Part shown: in pieces, positions 14,836 to 20,885 of the stretch
Layout: each line of letters starts with the position of its first letter
How positions within the stretch are numbered: position 1 is the first letter of the stretch
Origin: CAZUZD01 sp964624465
GTDB taxonomy: Bacteria; Planctomycetota; Planctomycetia; Isosphaerales; Isosphaeraceae
Assembly (NCBI GenBank): GCA_964624465.1
Contig: CAZUZD010000062.1
Location: 1 to 23,758 of the forward strand
DNA: 23,758 nucleotides
Direction of reading: 5' to 3'
Program-made: the position numbers and the translations under genes
Notes under the pieces: model-generated
The model's input: only the letters and a program-made list of their open reading frames with translations
What the model was told of the DNA's origin: nothing
Database searches by the model: none

Positions 14836-15162
14836 ATGGTCACCCTCCGCCGCCCGCCGCAGTACGAGCGCTCCGGCCCCAAGCTGGAGCCCTACCAGGT
14901 GGTCCTGCGGCCGTTGATCACCGAGAAGGCGACGCACCTGTCCGAGCGGCACAACGCGTACACCTTCGAGGTCAACCCGCTGGCCACCAAGACCGAGATC
15001 AAGCACGCCGTCGAGGTGCTCTTCAAGGTCAAGGTCGCCGACGTCCGGACCCAGAATCGTCGGGGCAAGCTCCGCCGCTTCAAGCTCAAGAGCGGCCTGA
15101 CCCGCGACTGGAAGAAGGCGATCGTGACGCTCGATTCCGAGCACCGGATTGATTTCTATTGA
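14836..15162 (+). CDS. rplW: 50S ribosomal protein L23 (uL23)
   Basis: L23 sits at the exit-tunnel mouth and docks trigger factor and SRP. Diagnostic segments are VVLRPLITEKATHLSERHNAYTFEVNPLATKTEIKHAVEVLFKVKVADVRTQNRRGK and the closing WKKAIVTLDSEHRIDFY. At 108 residues it has about 15 extra N-terminal residues (MVTLRRPPQYERSGPKLEP) before the conserved core; E. coli L23 has 100. ATG 14836 has GAGAGG upstream. It lies 90 nt after rplD. Confidence 0.96.
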   Translation: MVTLRRPPQYERSGPKLEPYQVVLRPLITEKATHLSERHNAYTFEVNPLATKTEIKHAVEVLFKVKVADVRTQNRRGKLRRFKLKSGLTRDWKKAIVTLDSEHRIDFY

Positions 15163-15195
15163 TCGATAGGCTTAAGATCGTCCGGTTCCGGCCTG

Positions 15196-15239
15196 GGTGG
15201 TCGTGCGGGTTGAGCCAGGGGCTCAGCCGCAGGACCGCC
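15196..15239 (+). other. Intercistronic structured element rplW-rplB
   Basis: A long symmetric stem: GGTGGTC (15196-15202) with GACCGCC (15233-15239, one G-U pair), TGCGG (15204-15208) with CCGCA (15227-15231), and TGAGCC (15211-15216) with GGCTCA (15220-15225). The stems are separated by a G/G opposition and a small GT/G loop and capped by AGG. Eighteen base pairs in 44 nt. Confidence 0.6.
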
Positions 15240-15279
15240 GGCCGCACGGGCGCCTGACCCGGACAAGGACGCGACTGCG

Positions 15280-16140
15280 ATGGGCATCCGATTCTACAAG
15301 CCGACCAGCCCCGGGCGCCGCAACGCCTCGGTGAGCGATTTCTCCGAGCTGACCGACAAGAACAAGAAGCCCGAGAAGAGCCTGGTCGTCCCGCTCAAGA
15401 AGAAGTCGGGGCGGAACAACCAGGGCTTCATCACGGTCCGGCACCGTGGCGGCGGCCACAAGCGTATGTACCGGATCATCGACTGGCGCCGCAACGATCG
15501 CGACGGCCAGCCGGCGACGGTCACGCACATCGAGTACGACCCGAACCGCTCGGCGCGGATCGCGCTGATCGAGTACGGTGACGGCGTCAAGCGGTACATC
15601 ATCGCCCCCGACGGCATGAAGGCCGGCCACGTCGTGCACAGCGGCCCGGACTGCGAGCCGAAGCTCGGCAACTGCATGCCGCTGGCGAAGATCCCGACCG
15701 GCATGCAGGTCCACAACGTGGAGATGCAGCCCGGTGGCGGTGCCAAGATGTGCCGCTCGGCCGGCGTCTACGCCACCCTGACGGCCCGCGAGGCCGGCTG
15801 GGCCCAGCTGACTCTGCCCTCGGGCGAGGTCCGCCGCGTGCCGATCGAGTGCCGCGCCACCCTGGGCGTGGTGGGCAACTCCGACCACATGAACATCCGG
15901 CTGGGCAAGGCGGGTCGCGCCCGCTGGCTGGGCCGCCGGCCGTCGGTGCGTGGCGTCGCCATGAACCCGGTCGACCACCCGATGGGTGGTGGTGAGGGCC
16001 GCACCTCGGGCGGTCGCCACCCGTGCTCGCCGTCGGGCAAGCCCGCCAAGGGCGGCAAGACCCGGCGCCGCCGCAAGCCGTCGAACAAGGCCATCATCCG
16101 CCGCCGCAAGAGCGTCCGGTATGGCCAGCTGAAGATCTGA
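15280..16140 (+). CDS. rplB: 50S ribosomal protein L2 (uL2)
   Basis: L2 contacts 23S rRNA at the peptidyl-transferase centre and is needed for subunit joining. Diagnostic stretches are YKPTSPGRRN at 6-15, GRNNQGFITVRHRGGGHKRMYR at 44-65, LEYDPNRSA-like IEYDPNRSARIALI at 84-97, and AMNPVDHPMGGGEGR at 227-241. The His corresponding to E. coli His229 is present (His233). The following HP-H is HP-M here (Met235), a change in a segment that is nearly invariant in bacteria. The C-terminus is a basic rRNA-binding tail (KTRRRRKPSNKAIIRRRK). 286 residues against 274 in E. coli, with the extra length near 20-40 and at the C-terminus. Confidence 0.97.
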   Translation: MGIRFYKPTSPGRRNASVSDFSELTDKNKKPEKSLVVPLKKKSGRNNQGFITVRHRGGGHKRMYRIIDWRRNDRDGQPATVTHIEYDPNRSARIALIEYGDGVKRYIIAPDGMKAGHVVHSGPDCEPKLGNCMPLAKIPTGMQVHNVEMQPGGGAKMCRSAGVYATLTAREAGWAQLTLPSGEVRRVPIECRATLGVVGNSDHMNIRLGKAGRARWLGRRPSVRGVAMNPVDHPMGGGEGRTSGGRHPCSPSGKPAKGGKTRRRRKPSNKAIIRRRKSVRYGQLKI

Positions 16141-16145
16141 CCGCG

Positions 16146-16167
16146 GGCCGGGCCTCCGGGCCCGGCC
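16146..16167 (+). other. Intercistronic UNCG-type hairpin rplB-rpsS
   Basis: GGCCGGGCC (16146-16154) pairs perfectly with GGCCCGGCC (16159-16167) around TCCG. In RNA that is a C(UCCG)G loop, the very stable UNCG class. It begins 5 nt after the rplB stop. Confidence 0.6.
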
Positions 16168-16189
16168 GTCGCCGTCCCCGGGATCGGCA

Positions 16190-16222
16190 CCCCGCCGGGC
16201 TTTCCCTGCGAGCCTGGCGGGG
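16190..16222 (+). other. Second rplB-rpsS hairpin
   Basis: CCCCGCC (16190-16196) pairs with GGCGGGG (16216-16222) and GGCT (16198-16201) with AGCC (16211-16214), with one G/T opposition: 11 base pairs and a 9-nt loop. Confidence 0.55.
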
Positions 16223-16301
16223 CCCTCCCCCCCCGACCAACCTGTCTGCCAGACCACGATACGACTGAACTGTCACTCCCGATCGCGGGGTTGTTTTCGC
16301 C

Positions 16302-16580
16302 ATGGGACGATCGACGAAGAAGGGCCCCTACGTCGTCGAGCGGTTGCTGGAGAAGGTCGATAAGGCCGAGTCCAGCGGCAGCCGCGAGCCGATCAAGACG
16401 TGGTCCCGAGCCTGCACGATTGTGCCGGAGTTCATCGGCAAGAACTTCGCGGTGCACAACGGCAAGGTGTTCACCAAGGTGTACGTGACCGAGGAGATGG
16501 TCGGGCACAAGCTGGGCGAATTCGCCCCGACCCGGACCTTCCGCGGCCACGGCGGCAAGGGCGGCAAGGGCAAGAAGTAA
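16302..16580 (+). CDS. rpsS: 30S ribosomal protein S19 (uS19)
   Basis: S19 of the small-subunit head, forming a complex with S13 near the A-site finger. The whole protein matches the family: MGRSTKKGPYVVERLLEKV, then IKTWSRACTIVPEFIGKNFAVHNGKVFTKVYVTEEMVGHKLGEFAPTRTFRGHGG. It has 92 residues, the usual length, with a Gly/Lys tail. The Shine-Dalgarno is weak, as for several genes in this operon. A 161-nt spacer with two strong hairpins separates it from rplB. Confidence 0.97.
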   Translation: MGRSTKKGPYVVERLLEKVDKAESSGSREPIKTWSRACTIVPEFIGKNFAVHNGKVFTKVYVTEEMVGHKLGEFAPTRTFRGHGGKGGKGKK

Positions 16581-16601
16581 GCATCATCGCGCCGGGGCGG
16601 C

Positions 16602-16653
16602 GCGGGCCGGGCTGGTGAGCGACCCCGTGTTCGTCGGGTCGCCCGCGGCCCGC
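16602..16653 (+). other. Intercistronic nested hairpin rpsS-rplV
   Basis: GCGACCC (16619-16625) pairs with GGGTCGC (16636-16642), enclosed by GCGGGCC (16602-16608) with GGCCCGC (16647-16653). Two perfect 7-bp stems. Confidence 0.5.
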
Positions 16654-16711
16654 ATCGAGACGAACGGACGACCACCCGGCATCCTACCCTCGACTGGATC
16701 GACCGAAGGCC

Positions 16712-17119
16712 ATGGCCACGACCAAATCCGAATACCCGTTCAAGGCGTCGCACCGCTTCGCCCGCATCTCGGTCCGGAAGCTTTACCCGCTCCTGACCCT
16801 GATCCGCGGCAAGTACGCCGACGACGCCCTCGACATCCTCAAGTACATGCCGCACCGCGGCGCCCGGATGATCGAGCAGGTTCTGCGCAGCGCCATGGCC
16901 AACGCCGAGAACAAGGGCGTGCGCGAGGTCGGCGACCTGATCGTCGCCGACGCCCGTGGCGATGGCGGTCCGATGTTCAAGCGGATGATGCCCCGGGCCC
17001 GCGGCATGGCGTACCTGGTGCGCCGCCGGTTCGCCCACATCACCATCGGCCTGACCGACGTCGAGTCGCTCCTGGCCGCCAACACCAGCACCCCGGCCAC
17101 GGCCGACGCCGCCGAGTGA
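16712..17119 (+). CDS. rplV: 50S ribosomal protein L22 (uL22)
   Basis: L22 helps to line the exit tunnel; its beta-hairpin forms part of the constriction where macrolide-resistance changes occur in other species. Here the core runs YPFKASHRFARISVRKLYPLLTLIRGKYADDALDILKYMPHRGARMIEQVLRSAMANAENKG. The tunnel hairpin follows at about 82-105 (ARGDGGPMFKRMMPRARGMAYLVRRR). At 135 residues it is longer than the usual 110-115, mostly through an Ala/Thr-rich C-terminal tail (LLAANTSTPATADAAE). ATG 16712 has no good Shine-Dalgarno. Confidence 0.96.
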   Translation: MATTKSEYPFKASHRFARISVRKLYPLLTLIRGKYADDALDILKYMPHRGARMIEQVLRSAMANAENKGVREVGDLIVADARGDGGPMFKRMMPRARGMAYLVRRRFAHITIGLTDVESLLAANTSTPATADAAE

Positions 17120-17133
17120 CCCCGGTCCGGGGC

Positions 17134-17153
17134 GCCCGGCGCGATCGCCGGGC
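17134..17153 (+). other. Intercistronic hairpin rplV-rpsC
   Basis: GCCCGGCG (17134-17141) pairs perfectly with CGCCGGGC (17146-17153) around CGAT. A small CCCC/GGGG hairpin (17120-17132) sits directly after the rplV stop, before it. Confidence 0.55.
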
Positions 17154-17246
17154 CCGCCCCGCGGGGCCACCACGGCACCAAGACACGCTCACACACGCTG
17201 CGGAACGACGGTTTTTCCAGGGTTCGAGACGGGGGTCGCTGACGTC

Positions 17247-17987
17247 ATGGGCCAGAAGATTTCACCGACCGGTTTCCGGATCGGCATCATGGAGGACTGG
17301 CGCAGCCGCTGGTACGCCTCCAAGCAGGAATTCAAGGATCTGCTGCTCGAAGACTTCAAGATCCGCAAGTACATCAAGAAGAAGTACCACTACGCGGGCA
17401 TCCCGAAGATCGAGATCGAGCGGACCCGCGACGCCGTCACCGTGCTGCTGTTCACGGCCCGGCCGGGCGTGATCATCGGCAAGCGCGGCAGCGAGATCGA
17501 CAAGATCCAGGACGAGCTGCAGAACCTCACCGGCCGCCGCATCGACATCAAGTGCCAGGAAATCACCCGGCCCGAGCTCGATGCCCAGCTGGTCGCCGAG
17601 GACATCGCCGAGCAGCTCCAGAAGCGGTCGAGCTTCCGCCGCACGATCAAGCGGGCCCTGGAAAACACCATGGACGGCGGCGCCAAGGGCGTCAAGATCC
17701 TCCTGGCCGGCCGCCTGGGTGGCTCGGAAATGTCCCGCTCCGAGGGTGCCGCCCTCGGCTCGATCCCGCTCTCGACGCTCCGGGCCAAGGTCGACTACGG
17801 CTTCACCGAGGCCAAGACCGCCCAGGGTCACATCGGCATCAAGGTGTGGGTGAACCAGGGCGACTACCTCAAGGGTGACGCCCCCGAGGAAGCCGGTCCG
17901 AACGCCGGCCCGAAGCGGGCGCCCAAGCGTCCTCGTGGCGGTGGCGGCGGCGGTGGCCGTGGCCCCGGCGGCCCGAATCGCGGCTGA
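17247..17987 (+). CDS. rpsC: 30S ribosomal protein S3 (uS3)
   Basis: S3 forms part of the mRNA entry channel with S4 and S5. The opening MGQKISPTGFRIGIMEDWRSRWYA is typical. The KH domain contains VIIGKRGSEIDKIQDEL with the GxxG loop at 78-81. The C-terminal domain has GVKILLAGRLGGSEMSRSEGAALGSIPLSTLRAKVDYG and GHIGIKVWVNQGDY. At 246 residues it is slightly longer than E. coli S3 (233), with a Gly/Arg/Pro-rich tail (KRAPKRPRGGGGGGGRG) that is probably flexible. It is preceded by a 127-nt spacer and has no evident Shine-Dalgarno. Confidence 0.97.
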   Translation: MGQKISPTGFRIGIMEDWRSRWYASKQEFKDLLLEDFKIRKYIKKKYHYAGIPKIEIERTRDAVTVLLFTARPGVIIGKRGSEIDKIQDELQNLTGRRIDIKCQEITRPELDAQLVAEDIAEQLQKRSSFRRTIKRALENTMDGGAKGVKILLAGRLGGSEMSRSEGAALGSIPLSTLRAKVDYGFTEAKTAQGHIGIKVWVNQGDYLKGDAPEEAGPNAGPKRAPKRPRGGGGGGGRGPGGPNRG

Positions 17988-18020
17988 GAGCCGACCCGCA
18001 ATATCCACGGATGATCCCCG

Positions 18021-18054
18021 GTCCCCCGGTCGCGACCCGTCGCGGTCGGGGGAC
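18021..18054 (+). other. Intercistronic hairpin rpsC-rplP
   Basis: GTCCCCCG (18021-18028) pairs with CGGGGGAC (18047-18054), then two tandem G-U pairs, then CGCG (18031-18034) with CGCG (18041-18044): 14 continuous pairs around a 6-nt loop. Confidence 0.6.
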
Positions 18055-18149
18055 GCCGCGATCCGCCAGCGAGCCCCGTCGGGCCCGGCGGACCTGGGAT
18101 CCGGACGATTCAACGACCAGTGACGTGAACGTGTGAAAGGTGTCCTCCG

Positions 18150-18569
18150 ATGCCGATGATGCCCAAGCGGGTCAAGTTCCGGAAGACCCATAAGGGACGG
18201 ATTCGCGGCAATGCGACCCGGGGCAACTTTGTCGCCTTCGGGGAGTGGGGCCTGCAGGCCCTGGAGCCCGGCCGGATCAGCGCCGAGACGATCGAGGCCG
18301 GCCGTATCGTGGCCAGCCAGTCCGTCAAGGGCGGCGGCAAGCTCTACATCCGCGTGTTCCCGCAGAAGAGCGTGACCTCGATCCCGGCCGAGACCCGCAT
18401 GGGTAAGGGCAAGGGTGAGGTCGAGTACTGGGCGGCGATTGTCAAGCCCGGCACGGTGCTCTACGAGCTGGCCGGCGTGAGCGAGGAGGCCGCCCGCGCC
18501 ACCTTCGCCCGGCTGGCGTACAAGATGCCGGTCAAGTGCCGGTTCGTCACCCGCCGCCCGACGGTCTGA
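18150..18569 (+). CDS. rplP: 50S ribosomal protein L16 (uL16)
   Basis: L16 sits beside the A-site tRNA elbow on the large subunit. The family opening MPKRVKFRKTHKGRIRGNATRGNFVAFGEWGLQALEPGRISAETIEAGRI is plain, followed by YIRVFPQKSVTSIPAETRMGKGKGEVEYWAAIVKPGTVLYEL. 139 residues, the usual size. Start ATG 18150 has AAAGG about 9 nt upstream. ATGs at 18156 and 18159 are nearer the family consensus (MPKR) but too far from the Shine-Dalgarno. Confidence 0.97.
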   Translation: MPMMPKRVKFRKTHKGRIRGNATRGNFVAFGEWGLQALEPGRISAETIEAGRIVASQSVKGGGKLYIRVFPQKSVTSIPAETRMGKGKGEVEYWAAIVKPGTVLYELAGVSEEAARATFARLAYKMPVKCRFVTRRPTV

Positions 18570-18572
18570 GTC

Positions 18573-18593
18573 CGGGCCGGCCTGTCCGGCCCG
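18573..18593 (+). other. rplP-rpmC spacer hairpin 1
   Basis: CGGGCCGG (18573-18580) pairs perfectly with CCGGCCCG (18586-18593), loop CCTGT, 3 nt after the rplP stop. Confidence 0.55.
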
Positions 18594-18632
18594 CCCGACC
18601 GTCTGCCCGGCCCCTGCCCTGCCTCCGATTGA

Positions 18633-18700
18633 CTGGGCGTCCGAGCCCAGGCCACCCGATGGCCCTTCCTGAGCCGCCTGCGAGCGCCGCGGCGGCTCGG
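18633..18700 (+). other. rplP-rpmC spacer hairpins 2 and 3
   Basis: CTGGGC (18633-18638) pairs with GCCCAG (18645-18650). GAGCCGCC (18671-18678) pairs with GGCGGCTC (18691-18698) and can extend by two pairs. The 208-nt spacer therefore holds three separate stems. Confidence 0.5.
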
Positions 18701-18777
18701 GGCCGTCCGACCGAGACCGAGACGCCCCCCTCTGGCCGCCGCGCCGGGGCGACGACCGAGAGATGAGGAGCCCGCCG

Positions 18778-18996
18778 ATGAGCAAGCCTGCTGCCCTGCG
18801 AGAGATGGACGACACTCAGCTCGAGCTGACGCTGAAGGAGACGCAGGAGAGCCTCTTCCGCCTGCGGCTCCAGAGCGAGACCGAGCGGCTCGAGGCCCCG
18901 AGCGAGATCATCAAGGCCCGCCGCGAGATCGCCCGGATCAAGACGATCCAGCGCGAGCGGCAGATCGCCCGCGAGGCCCAGGCCGTCGCGCAGTGA
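18778..18996 (+). CDS. rpmC: 50S ribosomal protein L29 (uL29)
   Basis: L29 lies next to L23 at the tunnel exit. The small helical-hairpin protein is recognised by LREMDDTQLELTLKETQESLFRLRLQSETERLEAPSEIIKARREIARIKTIQRERQ. 72 residues against about 63 in E. coli; the C-terminal helix is longer. The start at 18778 is set by a very good GAGGAG 7 nt upstream; an ATG at 18763 overlaps that Shine-Dalgarno. Confidence 0.95.
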   Translation: MSKPAALREMDDTQLELTLKETQESLFRLRLQSETERLEAPSEIIKARREIARIKTIQRERQIAREAQAVAQ

Positions 18997-19018
18997 TCTG
19001 ATCCCGGCCACCCCGGCG

Positions 19019-19034
19019 GGCCTGGCCCCAGGCC
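19019..19034 (+). other. rpmC-rpsQ spacer hairpin
   Basis: GGCCTG (19019-19024) and CAGGCC (19029-19034) form a perfect 6-bp stem with a 4-nt loop. Confidence 0.45.
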
Positions 19035-19101
19035 GGCTCGCCGCCCCCCGCACACCGCCGCCAGCTGGTGGCACCTGACCCAAGACCCTTCCCCCAGCAT
19101 T

Positions 19102-19123
19102 GAGAGGCCGTCGGCCCCGACGG
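19102..19123 (+). promoter_or_regulatory. rpsQ ribosome-binding region with intervening hairpin
   Basis: GAGAGG (19102-19107) is the best Shine-Dalgarno-like sequence but is 26 nt from the rpsQ ATG. Immediately after it CCGTCG (19108-19113) pairs with CGACGG (19118-19123), and the remaining distance to ATG 19134 is 10 nt. Folding would bring the two sites to normal spacing. Confidence 0.45.
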
Positions 19124-19133
19124 TCCCCACCCG

Positions 19134-19472
19134 ATGAGCGAGGCCAGCACGCAGACCGACGCCCAGGACCGCACCCGTCGCCGGACGGAGGTCGGGATCG
19201 TCACCACCGACAAGATGAACAAGACGCGCCGGGTGGAGATCGCCCGGCTCGTGCCGCACCCGAAGTACGGCAAGTTCGTCCGCTCGCGCACGATCTGCCA
19301 CGCGCACGACGAGGCGAACCAGACGCACGTCGGCGACGTGGTCGAGATCATGGAGACGCGGCCGCTCTCGAAGCTCAAGCGGTGGCGGATCGTCCGGATC
19401 GTGCGCCCGGGTGCCCAGCAGGCCCTGGTCGGCGAGACCGAGGCCCAGCAGCGCACGCCGGTCAACGGCTGA
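19134..19472 (+). CDS. rpsQ: 30S ribosomal protein S17 (uS17)
   Basis: S17 binds 16S rRNA early in assembly. The OB-fold core is clear: EVGIVTTDKMNKTRRVEIARLVPHPKYGKFVRSRTICHAHDEANQTHVGDVVEIMETRPLSKLKRWRIVRIV. At 112 residues it is longer than E. coli S17 (84). It has about 16 extra polar N-terminal residues (MSEASTQTDAQDRTRRR) and a C-terminal tail (GETEAQQRTPVNG). No other ATG lies close to the conserved core, so the N-terminal extension seems real. Last gene of the S10 half. Confidence 0.95.
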   Translation: MSEASTQTDAQDRTRRRTEVGIVTTDKMNKTRRVEIARLVPHPKYGKFVRSRTICHAHDEANQTHVGDVVEIMETRPLSKLKRWRIVRIVRPGAQQALVGETEAQQRTPVNG

Positions 19473-19491
19473 GCTGCCCCCCGAACCCCGG

Positions 19492-19525
19492 CCGGCCCGG
19501 CCCCGATTCGTTCGGGTCGGGCCGG
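19492..19525 (+). terminator. Terminator-like hairpin after rpsQ
   Basis: CCGGCCCGGCCC (19492-19503) pairs with GGGTCGGGCCGG (19514-19525), 12 base pairs including one G-U, loop 10 nt, 19 nt past the rpsQ stop. No U-tract follows, so termination may be partial or U-less. Confidence 0.5.
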
Positions 19526-19584
19526 TGGCCGGTGACCCTGTGCCGATCCGGCCGATTTTCCGGCCCGGTCGGTCCGGTTGCCTC

Positions 19585-19613
19585 TTGCCTGGCGGTCGGC
19601 CCGCTGTCATGAT
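19585..19613 (+). promoter_or_regulatory. Candidate spc promoter
   Basis: TTGCCT (19585-19590) and CATGAT (19608-19613) are spaced by 17 nt, each 4 of 6 to the sigma70 consensus, about 290 nt before rplN and downstream of the terminator-like hairpin. Confidence 0.35.
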
Positions 19614-19803
19614 ATCGGGCTCGACCCGCAGGGACGGACCGAGTCGATCGGCGCCCACGGGCGGCGTCCCCGCCGACGCGGCCCTGGCCCGCCGCGGGCC
19701 CCTGAGCCTGCCCGACCGGGCGAGCGGCTGGCCGCGACCGGCCCGCGCTGTCCCTCCCGAGCCCGAGCCCGGGCGGCCCGACCGCGACTGGGGGCCGCGC
19801 CCC

Positions 19804-19844
19804 GGACGTCCCGGCCCCGCCCGCTGCCGGCAGGGGCGACGTCC
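19804..19844 (+). other. Long hairpin before rplN
   Basis: GGACGTC (19804-19810) pairs with GACGTCC (19838-19844) and GCCCC (19814-19818) with GGGGC (19833-19837), with a 3-nt bulge. The loop contains TGCCGGCA, itself a palindrome. It lies 58 nt before rplN, in a position suited to a leader structure. Confidence 0.5.
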
Positions 19845-19902
19845 CGCCCCCTCTCGTTATTGAAACAACGACCCGACCCGCTGATCCGACGACGGTGTTC
19901 CC

Positions 19903-20283
19903 ATGATCCAGATGCAGACGCGGCTCGACGTGGCCGACAACACCGGGGCCAAAGAGGTCATGTGTATCAAGGTCCTGGGCGGATCCGCCTCGCGCTACAA
20001 GCGCCGGGTGGCCGGTCTGGGCGACGTGATCATCGCCTCGGTGAAGAAGGCCAACCCCGGCGGCGACGTCAAGGGCGGCGACGTGGTCCGCTGCGTCGTG
20101 GTCCGGACCCGCAACCAGGCCCGTCGGTCCGACGGCTCCTACGTCCGGTTCGACCGCAACGCGGTCGTGCTGATCGACAAGGAAAACAACCCCCGCGGCA
20201 CGCGCATCTTCGGCGCGATCGCCCGCGAGCTTCGCGACCGGCAGTTCATGAAGATCATCAGCCTGGCCTCCGAGGTCGTCTGA
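19903..20283 (+). CDS. rplN: 50S ribosomal protein L14 (uL14)
   Basis: L14 forms part of the intersubunit bridges with 16S rRNA. Diagnostic MIQMQTRLDVADNTGAKEVMCIKVLGGSASRYKRRVAGLGDVIIASVKKANPGGDVKGGDVVRCVVVRTRNQARRSDGSYVRFDRNAVVLIDKENNPRGTRIFGAIARELR is present throughout. 126 residues against 122-123 usual. First gene of the spc half. Confidence 0.97.
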   Translation: MIQMQTRLDVADNTGAKEVMCIKVLGGSASRYKRRVAGLGDVIIASVKKANPGGDVKGGDVVRCVVVRTRNQARRSDGSYVRFDRNAVVLIDKENNPRGTRIFGAIARELRDRQFMKIISLASEVV

Positions 20284-20341
20284 CGCCGGCCCGCCGACTC
20301 CCCGATTCCCAGGTCCCGCGACGAACCGGATCGACTCAGCC

Positions 20342-20716
20342 ATGCACATTCGCAAAGATGACCAGGTGGTGGTGATCACCGGCGACGACAAGGGTTCCGA
20401 GCCCCGCAAGGTGCTCCGGGTCCTGCCGGCCCGCAACAAGATCGTCGTCGAGGGCGTCAACCGGGTGTACAAGCACCTGAAGCCCAGCCAGAAGAACCCC
20501 CAGGGCGGCCGGCTCTCCAAGGAGATGCCGATCGACGTCTCGAACGTCCTGCTGTACAGCCCCGCGGCGGGCCGCGGCGTGCGGGTGGGCTACCGCCTGC
20601 TGCCGACCGGCCAGAAGGAGCGGTACTGCAAGGTCACCGGCACCTCGCTGGGCCCCGTCGGGCCGGCGAAGCCGAACCGCGTGACGCTCCGCGACGCCAA
20701 GCAGGTCAAGGCCTGA
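20342..20716 (+). CDS. rplX: 50S ribosomal protein L24 (uL24)
   Basis: L24 starts 50S assembly and contacts the tunnel exit. The KOW motif is visible at 3-30 (IRKDDQVVVITGDDKGSEPRKVLRVLP), then NKIVVEGVNRVYKHLKPSQKNPQGGRLSKEMPIDVSNVLLYSP. At 124 residues it is longer than the usual 100-105. The C-terminal part (GTSLGPVGPAKPNRVTLRDAKQVKA) is an unfamiliar tail. It follows rplN after only 58 nt, one of the two tightest spacers here and one of the few with no obvious hairpin. Confidence 0.96.
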   Translation: MHIRKDDQVVVITGDDKGSEPRKVLRVLPARNKIVVEGVNRVYKHLKPSQKNPQGGRLSKEMPIDVSNVLLYSPAAGRGVRVGYRLLPTGQKERYCKVTGTSLGPVGPAKPNRVTLRDAKQVKA

Positions 20717-20722
20717 GCCGTT

Positions 20723-20744
20723 GCGGTCCGGATCTCCGGACCGC
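20723..20744 (+). other. rplX-rplE spacer hairpin 1
   Basis: GCGGTCCGG (20723-20731) pairs perfectly with CCGGACCGC (20736-20744), loop ATCT, 6 nt after the rplX stop. Confidence 0.6.
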
Positions 20745-20835
20745 CCCCGCGCTCGGTCGATTGACCGTCCGCCCGCCCCGCCAACCGCCTCGCCGTGACC
20801 CAGACCGTTCTTGCCCCTTTCCATGCCAGGGCGCC

Positions 20836-20859
20836 GCGGACCCGCTGTCACGGGTCCGC
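20836..20859 (+). promoter_or_regulatory. rplX-rplE spacer hairpin 2
   Basis: GCGGACCCG (20836-20844) pairs perfectly with CGGGTCCGC (20851-20859), loop CTGTCA. It ends 11 nt before the rplE Shine-Dalgarno (GGAGGA at 20871). In E. coli S8 represses the spc operon by binding mRNA at this junction; this perfect stem does not look like the S8 site itself. Confidence 0.5.
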
Positions 20860-20885
20860 CTCGAAGCGCCGGAGGATCTCCGCCG

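Larger units (their letters stand above)
19473..19902 (+). other. Long S10/spc boundary spacer
   Basis: At 430 nt this is the largest gap inside the ribosomal cluster, and it falls exactly where the E. coli S10 operon ends and the spc operon begins. No gene is supported in it. It contains a 12-bp terminator-like hairpin, a candidate promoter and a second long hairpin, each listed separately. Confidence 0.6.

Noticed and set aside
17262..18815. 517-codon open frame opposite rpsC-rplP
   Set aside because: Antisense of conserved genes and a noncoding spacer; no recognisable protein.
19500..19902. A possible extra gene in the rpsQ-rplN gap
   Set aside because: Open frames there have Arg/Pro-rich shuffled composition and no Shine-Dalgarno, and the gap is filled with inverted repeats.
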